DNA of 64,000 nt, taken from positions 62,001 through 126,000 of the forward strand of contig NZ_JBASCU010000029.1 in NCBI RefSeq assembly GCF_049651805.1. The letters are read 5' to 3'. Positions 58,961 to 64,000 of the stretch are shown here, piece after piece. A model generated the notes under the pieces. It did not search any database. It saw only the letters and a program-made list of their open reading frames with translations, and was not told where the DNA came from. The stretch comes from Pseudolysinimonas_A sp049651805. GTDB lineage: Bacteria > Actinomycetota > Actinomycetes > Actinomycetales > Microbacteriaceae. The translations under genes were made by a program, and so were the position numbers. Numbering within the stretch: the first letter of the stretch is position 1; each line of letters starts with the position of its first letter.

Positions 58961-61146
58961 TGGCCGCCCCTCGCAAGCAGGCCGGGCCCGAGCTGCCCGC
59001 GCTCGACCCGGGTCTCGTGACGGCGCTCGTCGGCGCCAGCCACCCGCAGCCGCACGATTGGCTCGGAGCTCACGCGGTGGGCGATGGGTTCGTCATCCGC
59101 GCGGTACGGCCTCTCGCGAAGACGGTTACCGCGATCCGTGCGGATGGCACGCGCGTTCCGCTCGCCCACCTGGCCGACGGCCTGTGGCAGGGTTTCGCGC
59201 CCGGTGCCGGCCAGGCGTACGACCTCGAGGCCGGCTACGACGGCGCGCCCGACTGGGTCACCGGCGACCCCTACCGGTTCGTGCCGAGCGTCGGCGAGGT
59301 CGACCTCTACCTGTGGGGTGAGGGCCGGCACGAGCAGATCTGGCATGTGCTCGGCGCGCACCACCGCCCGCACGAGGATGTCGTCGGCACCTCGTTCTCG
59401 GTGTGGGCCCCGCACGCCCAGGCGGTGCGGGTGATCGGCGACTTCAACTCCTGGTCGGGGCTGTCGCATGCCATGCGCCGACTCGACGCCAACGGCGTCT
59501 GGGAGCTGTTCGTGCCCGGACTCGGGCCCGGGTCGACCTACAAGTTCGAGATCCTCACCGCCGCCGGCGCCTGGGTCACCCGTGCCGACCCGATGGCGCG
59601 CTACACGGAAGTGCCGCCGAAGACCGCCTCCGTCGTCGGCCAGACGCGCTACGAGTGGCACGACTCCACCTGGCTCGCCCAGCGCGCCTCGCACGACCCG
59701 CACAACTCGGCGATGAGTGTCTACGAGCTGCATATCGGGTCGTGGCGGCCGGGGCTCGGGTACCGGGAACTCGCCGACCAGCTCATCGAGTACATCCACG
59801 AGCTCGGGTTCACCCACGTCGAATTCCTGCCGGTCGCCGAGCATCCGTATGGTCCGTCGTGGGGCTACCAGGTGACCGGCTACTACGCGCCGACTTCGCG
59901 GTTCGGCCACCCCGACGACTTCAAGTACCTCGTCGATCGGCTGCACCAGGCATCCATCGGGGTCATCGTCGACTGGGTGCCCGCGCACTTCCCGAAAGAC
60001 GAGTGGGCGCTGGCGAACTTCGACGGGCAACCGCTCTACGAGCACTCCGACCCGCGGCTCGGCGAGCATCCCGACTGGGGCACCCTGGTTTTCGACTTCG
60101 GGCAGTCGCAGGTGCGCAACTTCCTGGTCGCGAATGCCCTGTACTGGCTCGAGGAGTTCCACGTCGACGGTTTGCGGGTGGATGCCGTCGCCTCGATGCT
60201 CTACCTCGACTACTCGCGCAACGACGGCGAGTGGCTGCCCAACGAGCACGGCGGGCGCGAGAACCTGCGAGCGATCTCGTTTCTGCAGGAGGTCAACGCC
60301 ACCGCCTACAAGCGCAACCCGGGCATTGTGATGATCGCCGAGGAGTCGACGTCGTGGGCGGGCGTCACCGGAGCGACCTCCTCGGGGAGCGGGCTCGGGT
60401 TCGGGCTCAAGTGGAACATGGGCTGGATGCACGACTCGCTGGAGTACATGCACGAGAACCCCATGTGGCGGGCCCACCACCACGACAAGATCACCTTCTC
60501 GTTCGTCTACGCCTGGAGCGAGAACTTTCTGCTGCCGGTCTCGCACGACGAGGTGGTACACGGCAAGGGCTCGCTCTTGGCGAAGATGCCGGGCGACCAG
60601 TGGCAGAAGCTCGCCAACTTGCGGGCGTACCTCGCATTCATGTGGGCGCACCCCGGCAAGCAGCTCCTGTTCATGGGCTCCGAGTTCGGGCAGCCGTCGG
60701 AGTGGAGTGAGCAACGCGGCCTCGACTGGTGGATTCTCGACCAGCCCGCCCACCAGGGGCTCTCACGCCTGGTCTCGGCGCTGAACCGGGTGTACCGCGA
60801 CAACGCGGCTCTCTGGGAGCAGGACAACACCCCCGCGGGCTTCGAGATGCTCGCCAACGACGCTCCCGCGAACGTGCTGGCGTTCGTGCGCTGGTCTTCA
60901 ACGGGAGAAGCCATGGTCTGCGCGGTGAACTTCGGCGGCAACCCGGTGGGCGCGTACCGCATCGGCATGCCGTTCGCCGGCACCTGGCACGAGGTGATCA
61001 ACACCGACGCCGAAGAGTTCGGCGGCTCGGGTGTCGGCAACTACGGCTCTATCGTCGCCACCGACGAGCCCTGGGACGGCCGCTCCGCCTCCGTGGAGCT
61101 CACGCTCCCCCCGCTTGCCGCACTCTGGCTGCGCGCCGCCCGCTGA
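58960..61146 (+). CDS. glgB: 1,4-alpha-glucan branching enzyme GlgB
   Basis: A 728-residue GH13_9 branching enzyme. Two N-terminal carbohydrate-binding modules (HDWLGAHAVGDGFVIRAVRP and SFSVWAPHAQAVRVIGDFNS) precede the barrel. Catalytic motifs are GLRVDAVASMLYLDYSRNDG (nucleophile Asp), VMIAEESTSW (acid Glu) and LPVSHDEVVHGKGSL. It introduces alpha-1,6 branches into the chains made by GlgE and is translated from the overlapping TGATG. Confidence 0.96.
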   Translation: MAAPRKQAGPELPALDPGLVTALVGASHPQPHDWLGAHAVGDGFVIRAVRPLAKTVTAIRADGTRVPLAHLADGLWQGFAPGAGQAYDLEAGYDGAPDWVTGDPYRFVPSVGEVDLYLWGEGRHEQIWHVLGAHHRPHEDVVGTSFSVWAPHAQAVRVIGDFNSWSGLSHAMRRLDANGVWELFVPGLGPGSTYKFEILTAAGAWVTRADPMARYTEVPPKTASVVGQTRYEWHDSTWLAQRASHDPHNSAMSVYELHIGSWRPGLGYRELADQLIEYIHELGFTHVEFLPVAEHPYGPSWGYQVTGYYAPTSRFGHPDDFKYLVDRLHQASIGVIVDWVPAHFPKDEWALANFDGQPLYEHSDPRLGEHPDWGTLVFDFGQSQVRNFLVANALYWLEEFHVDGLRVDAVASMLYLDYSRNDGEWLPNEHGGRENLRAISFLQEVNATAYKRNPGIVMIAEESTSWAGVTGATSSGSGLGFGLKWNMGWMHDSLEYMHENPMWRAHHHDKITFSFVYAWSENFLLPVSHDEVVHGKGSLLAKMPGDQWQKLANLRAYLAFMWAHPGKQLLFMGSEFGQPSEWSEQRGLDWWILDQPAHQGLSRLVSALNRVYRDNAALWEQDNTPAGFEMLANDAPANVLAFVRWSSTGEAMVCAVNFGGNPVGAYRIGMPFAGTWHEVINTDAEEFGGSGVGNYGSIVATDEPWDGRSASVELTLPPLAALWLRAAR

Positions 61147-61150
61147 GGCT

Positions 61151-61210
61151 CCCCCGCGGGTTGAGGAGCGCCGCCCGCAGGGGCGCACGTGCACCACTCA
61201 ACGCGCGGGG
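61151..61210. terminator. Bidirectional terminator between glgB and leuA
   Basis: CCCCCGCGGGTTGAG (61151-61165) pairs with CTCAACGCGCGGGG (61197-61210) with one mismatch, enclosing a smaller GC-rich fold. It fills the 64-bp gap between convergent genes, and its end abuts the leuA stop. Confidence 0.7.
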
Positions 61211-62974
61211 TCAGCCGGCGGTGATGAGCTCTCGGGCACCTGAGTCGGCGCGAACCGAGCGGTTGACCGCTGAGACGACCGCCTTGAGGGACGCCGTCGA
61301 GATGTCGCCGTCGATACCGACGCCCCACAGGCGTTTGCCGTCGACGTGCAGTTCGACGTAGGCAGCAGCCAGCGCGTCGCCGCCGGCCGAGAGGGTGTGC
61401 TCGACGTAGTCGTACAGCGTGAGGTCGTGCCCGAACGAGGTGAGGATGCCGAGGAACGCGGCGATGGGTCCGTTGCCGGTTCCGGTCGCCGCCTGCACCT
61501 CCTCGCCGACGCGCACGCGGATCTCGAGCGAGACTTCGCCGCCCATGTCGCTCGCGGTGCGGGTGCCAAGCAATTCGTAGCGGCCCCATTTGGCGTCGTC
61601 GGCGGCAGCGGGCAGGTACTCGTCTTGGAAGACATCCCAGATCTGTTCGCTGGTGACTTCGCCGCCTTCGGCGTCGGTCTTGGCTTGCACGACCTGGCTG
61701 AATTCGATCTGCAGGCGACGCGGCAGGTCGAGGGCGTGGTCGGCCTTCAGCAGGTAGGCGACGCCGCCCTTGCCCGACTGCGAGTTGACCCGAACGACGG
61801 CCTCGTAGCCGCGACCGACGTCCTTCGGGTCGATTGGCAGGTACGGAACCGCCCATTCGATCTCTGAGACCGGCTTTCCTTGGCGGGCCGCCTCGGCATC
61901 CATCGCCTCGAAGCCCTTCTTGATGGCGTCTTGATGCGAGCCCGAGAAGGCGGTGTAGACGAGGTCGCCGGCCCACGGCGAACGCTCCGGCACGCGCAGC
62001 TGGTTGCAGTACTCGGCGGTGCGGCGGATGTTGTCGAGGTCGCTGAAGTCGATCTCGGGGTCGATGCCCTGGGTGAACAGGTTGAGTCCGAGGGCGACGA
62101 GGTCGACGTTGCCGGTGCGCTCGCCGTTGCCGAACAGGCAGCCTTCGATGCGATCGGCGCCGGCCAGGTAACCCAGTTCGGAGGCGGCGATGGCGGTGCC
62201 ACGGTCGTTGTGCGGATGCAGCGAGAGCAGCACACTGTCGCGGCGGGCGAGGTGCCGCGACATCCATTCGATGGAGTCGGCGTAGATGTTCGGCGTCGCC
62301 ATTTCGACGGTCGCCGGCAGGTTGATGATGATCTTGCGGTCGGGTGTCGGCTGGAAGTGCTCGATGACGGCGTTGCACACCTCGAGTGCGTACTCGAGTT
62401 CGGTGCCCGTGTAGCTCTCGGGCGAGTACTCGTAGTACACCTCGGTGCCCGGAACGGTCGCCTCGTACTGCGTGCACCAGCGGGCACCCTGCAGGGCGAT
62501 GTCGAGGATGCCGGCCTTGTCGGTGCGGAACACCACGTCGCGCTGTAGCACGCTCGTGGAGTTGTAGAAGTGCACGATCGCCTGTTTGGCACCCTTGATC
62601 GACTCGTAGGTGCGGGCGATCAGCTCTTCGCGGGCCTGCGTCAGCACCTGGATGGTGACGTCGTCGGGGATCAGGTTCTCTTCGATGAGCTGCCGCACGA
62701 AGTCGAAGTCGGTCTGGCTCGCCGACGGGAAGCCGACCTCGATCTGCTTGTAGCCCATCTTGACGAGCAGCTCGAACATGATGCGTTTGCGTTCGGGACT
62801 CATCGGGTCGATGAGCGCCTGGTTGCCGTCGCGCAGGTCGACGGCACACCACATGGGGGCGCGATCGATGGTCTTCGTCGGCCAGGTGCGGTCGGGCAGG
62901 TCGGTGATGAACTGCTCGGAGTAGGGGCGGTAGCGATGTACCGGCATCCCAGAGGGTCGCTGTGTGTTCTTCAT
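61211..62974 (-). CDS. leuA: 2-isopropylmalate synthase
   Basis: A 587-residue LeuA (actinobacterial type 2) that condenses acetyl-CoA with 2-oxoisovalerate in the first step of leucine synthesis. Metal and active-site motifs are DLRDGNQALIDPM, IEVGFPSASQTDFDF and SLHPHNDRGTA. The C-terminal domain GIGIDGDIST-like region (WGVGIDGDISTASLKAVVSA) is the leucine-binding allosteric part. It is preceded by a leader peptide gene and a stem-loop that suggest leucine-sensing attenuation. Confidence 0.96.
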   Translation of the reverse strand: MKNTQRPSGMPVHRYRPYSEQFITDLPDRTWPTKTIDRAPMWCAVDLRDGNQALIDPMSPERKRIMFELLVKMGYKQIEVGFPSASQTDFDFVRQLIEENLIPDDVTIQVLTQAREELIARTYESIKGAKQAIVHFYNSTSVLQRDVVFRTDKAGILDIALQGARWCTQYEATVPGTEVYYEYSPESYTGTELEYALEVCNAVIEHFQPTPDRKIIINLPATVEMATPNIYADSIEWMSRHLARRDSVLLSLHPHNDRGTAIAASELGYLAGADRIEGCLFGNGERTGNVDLVALGLNLFTQGIDPEIDFSDLDNIRRTAEYCNQLRVPERSPWAGDLVYTAFSGSHQDAIKKGFEAMDAEAARQGKPVSEIEWAVPYLPIDPKDVGRGYEAVVRVNSQSGKGGVAYLLKADHALDLPRRLQIEFSQVVQAKTDAEGGEVTSEQIWDVFQDEYLPAAADDAKWGRYELLGTRTASDMGGEVSLEIRVRVGEEVQAATGTGNGPIAAFLGILTSFGHDLTLYDYVEHTLSAGGDALAAAYVELHVDGKRLWGVGIDGDISTASLKAVVSAVNRSVRADSGARELITAG

Positions 62975-63020
62975 GGGGTCTGTCTCTCAGGTCGAAAGGT
63001 CTGTCAGCCGACGACGAACT

Positions 63021-63058
63021 CCGCGACGAGGGAGGCTAGGAACTAGACCTCGTCGCGG
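63021..63058 (-). promoter_or_regulatory. leuA leader stem-loop (putative attenuator)
   Basis: CCGCGACGAGG (63021-63031) and CCTCGTCGCGG (63048-63058) form a perfect 11-bp stem. One arm lies in the last codons of the leader peptide, so ribosome position decides whether it folds. It has no U-tract, which favours control of translation or partial termination over a classic terminator. Confidence 0.65.
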
Positions 63059-63087
63059 CAGCTAAGAAGGAGCAGGCCGAAACGCAC
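63043..63087 (-). CDS. leuA leader peptide (14 residues, four consecutive Leu)
   Basis: GTG 63087 to TAG 63043 encodes (V/M)RFGLLLLSCRDEV. Four Leu codons in a row (CTG CTC CTT CTT) ahead of leuA are the signature of an attenuator leader; similar peptides precede leuA in other Actinobacteria. A TACCCT box ends 6 bases before the GTG, suggesting a leaderless transcript start. Low leucyl-tRNA should stall the ribosome here and change the folding of the stem at 63021-63058. Confidence 0.8.
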   Translation of the reverse strand: MRFGLLLLSCRDEV

Positions 63088-63154
63088 GGATCCAGGGTAG
63101 CACCGCTGCCGCTCGCCACTACAGTGAGCACGTTCGCACCCCTTGGAGGCACTC

Positions 63155-63859
63155 ATGTTCCGCACCCCCTTGCTCCGCTCGGCGCTCGTCGTCGTTGTGG
63201 GTCTCGGCACCGCTGCACTGCTCAGCGGATGCTTCGGTCCCCCTGCCGCCCCGGCCGAAACCCCGAAGCCCACGCCGGACTTCGGCGCGATCGGCGGGGA
63301 TGAGACGCCCGTTCCGATCGAGACGGGCACGCCCATCGAGCCGGTCGAGCCCGACGACGCCGGCTTCACCTCCGTCGTCGACGACCTCGGGGTGCTCACC
63401 GTCGCCGTTCCCGACGATTGGACCGACGTGAACGGGCTGCCGTTCACCACCGATGCCGGGCAGGAGTGGGCGTCGATCTCGGTCTCCACCGATATCCAGG
63501 GCTACCTCGACTCGTGGAGCGTGCCGGGCCTTGAGATCGCGGCCACCGCGACGTCGGGCGTGACCGACGACGACCTGATCGGATTACTCGACTCGATCAC
63601 CGAGATCTACGCCTCGTGTGAGACCGTGGTGAAGCAGACATCACCCTACGACGACGGCGTCTTCACGGGCTACGAGTCGGTCTTCGAAGGCTGCGGCTCC
63701 AGCGGCACCTCGGCGTTCGCGATCACCGCGACCAACCCCGCGGGAACGCAGGCCGTGTTCGTGCGGGCCCAGATCACGTCGGACCTCGACGCCAACGAGA
63801 TCTACCTCGCCGCCGTCAACTCCTTCGATACGACCCTCGGACGGGCGCAGTCGAAGTAG
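63155..63859 (+). CDS. Secreted lipoprotein of unknown function
   Basis: A 234-residue protein. The lipoprotein signal is FRTPLLRSALVVVVGLGTAA then LLSGC (Cys 26), followed by a Pro/Glu/Thr-rich linker to about residue 68. A compact domain then contains DLGVLTVAVPDDWTDVNG and YDDGVFTGYESVFEGCG with two Cys residues that may form a disulfide (SCETV, EGCGS). ATG 63155 follows GGAGG. The family is not identified; it is presumably anchored to the outer face of the membrane. Confidence 0.85.
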   Translation: MFRTPLLRSALVVVVGLGTAALLSGCFGPPAAPAETPKPTPDFGAIGGDETPVPIETGTPIEPVEPDDAGFTSVVDDLGVLTVAVPDDWTDVNGLPFTTDAGQEWASISVSTDIQGYLDSWSVPGLEIAATATSGVTDDDLIGLLDSITEIYASCETVVKQTSPYDDGVFTGYESVFEGCGSSGTSAFAITATNPAGTQAVFVRAQITSDLDANEIYLAAVNSFDTTLGRAQSK

Positions 63860-63872
63860 CGGTCTGCGGTGC

Positions 63873-63902
63873 GAACGGCCGGCCCTTCGGGGTCGGCCGT
63901 TC
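63873..63902. terminator. Bidirectional hairpin terminator
   Basis: GAACGGCCG with GGCCC (63873-63885) pairs with GGGG-TCGGCCGTTC (63889-63902), followed by a pyrimidine-rich stretch. It lies between the lipoprotein gene and the convergent permease gene. Confidence 0.75.
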
Positions 63903-63913
63903 CCCCTCTCCTG

Positions 63914-64000
63914 CTACTCGACCGCGAGCGCCTCGATCGGCGAAACCCGAACGGCGGCGCGGGCCGGAGCCCACGACGCAACAGCGGTGATCGCCGCACC
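63914..64000 (-). CDS. FtsX/MacB-like ABC permease, C-terminal end only
   Basis: The last 28 codons of a gene running off the window: ITAVASWAPARAAVRVSPIE then ALAVE. The A-x-x-PARxAxRxxPIEALxxE ending is typical of FtsX-like/MacB permeases of macrolide or lipoprotein exporters. The rest of the gene lies beyond 64000. Confidence 0.75.
   Translation of the reverse strand, partial: GAAITAVASWAPARAAVRVSPIEALAVE

Overview
The window comes from a high-GC actinobacterium, most likely a member of the Microbacteriaceae (Micrococcales). This rests on the strong G/C bias at third codon positions, GatCAB- and MnmA-type housekeeping genes, a GlgE/GlgB glycogen pathway, DUF222-HNH (REP13E12-like) and DUF2510 proteins, frequent GTG starts and apparently leaderless genes. 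No rRNA, tRNA or CRISPR array was seen.

Layout. 0-1.15 kb: a two-gene XRE regulator/nucleotidyltransferase module. 1.3-1.85 kb: a decayed rhomboid gene. 1.87-7.75 kb: a sugar-uptake operon (lipoprotein, two permeases, GH1 glycosidase) divergent from a ROK repressor. 7.8-31 kb: an accessory island made of an IS256-type relic, a partial gatB copy with a TTGATC microsatellite, HipBA, a ParE-like toxin with its antitoxin, a NERD-UvrD helicase whose 3' end is duplicated downstream, two copies of a 59-residue Lsr2-like gene, a type II-like restriction-modification pair, an intact IS3 element, a PIN-like gene, and a five-gene operon of a double-GHKL MORC/histidine-kinase protein, a receiver-domain protein, an unknown protein, a C5-methylase-Vsr fusion and an adenine methylase. 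31-44 kb: housekeeping genes gatB, gatA, gatC, ligA and mnmA on the minus strand, with gatB cut off from gatCA by an HNH gene, a TetR/hydrolase pair and a YbaK-like gene. 44.2-49.7 kb: an Opp/Dpp-type peptide ABC transporter. 49.7-61.1 kb: cysteine desulfurase and a glycogen cluster (glgX, glgP, glgE, glgB). 61.2-64 kb: leuA with a leucine-rich leader peptide, a lipoprotein, and the C-terminus of an FtsX-like permease.

How the genes fit together. GH1 and its transporter probably import and cleave a beta-glucoside under ROK control. GlgP, GlgE, GlgB and GlgX interconvert glycogen, maltose-1-phosphate and glucose-1-phosphate. The cysteine desulfurase can supply sulfur to MnmA. The island looks like a defence/mobility hot spot bounded by gatB homology. 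Its 23-30.7 kb operon is the best candidate for an undescribed system: it joins a two-component signalling architecture (H-box kinase plus receiver) to DNA methylation and a Vsr nuclease.

All functional calls are by reading motifs and family resemblance; no database search was run.
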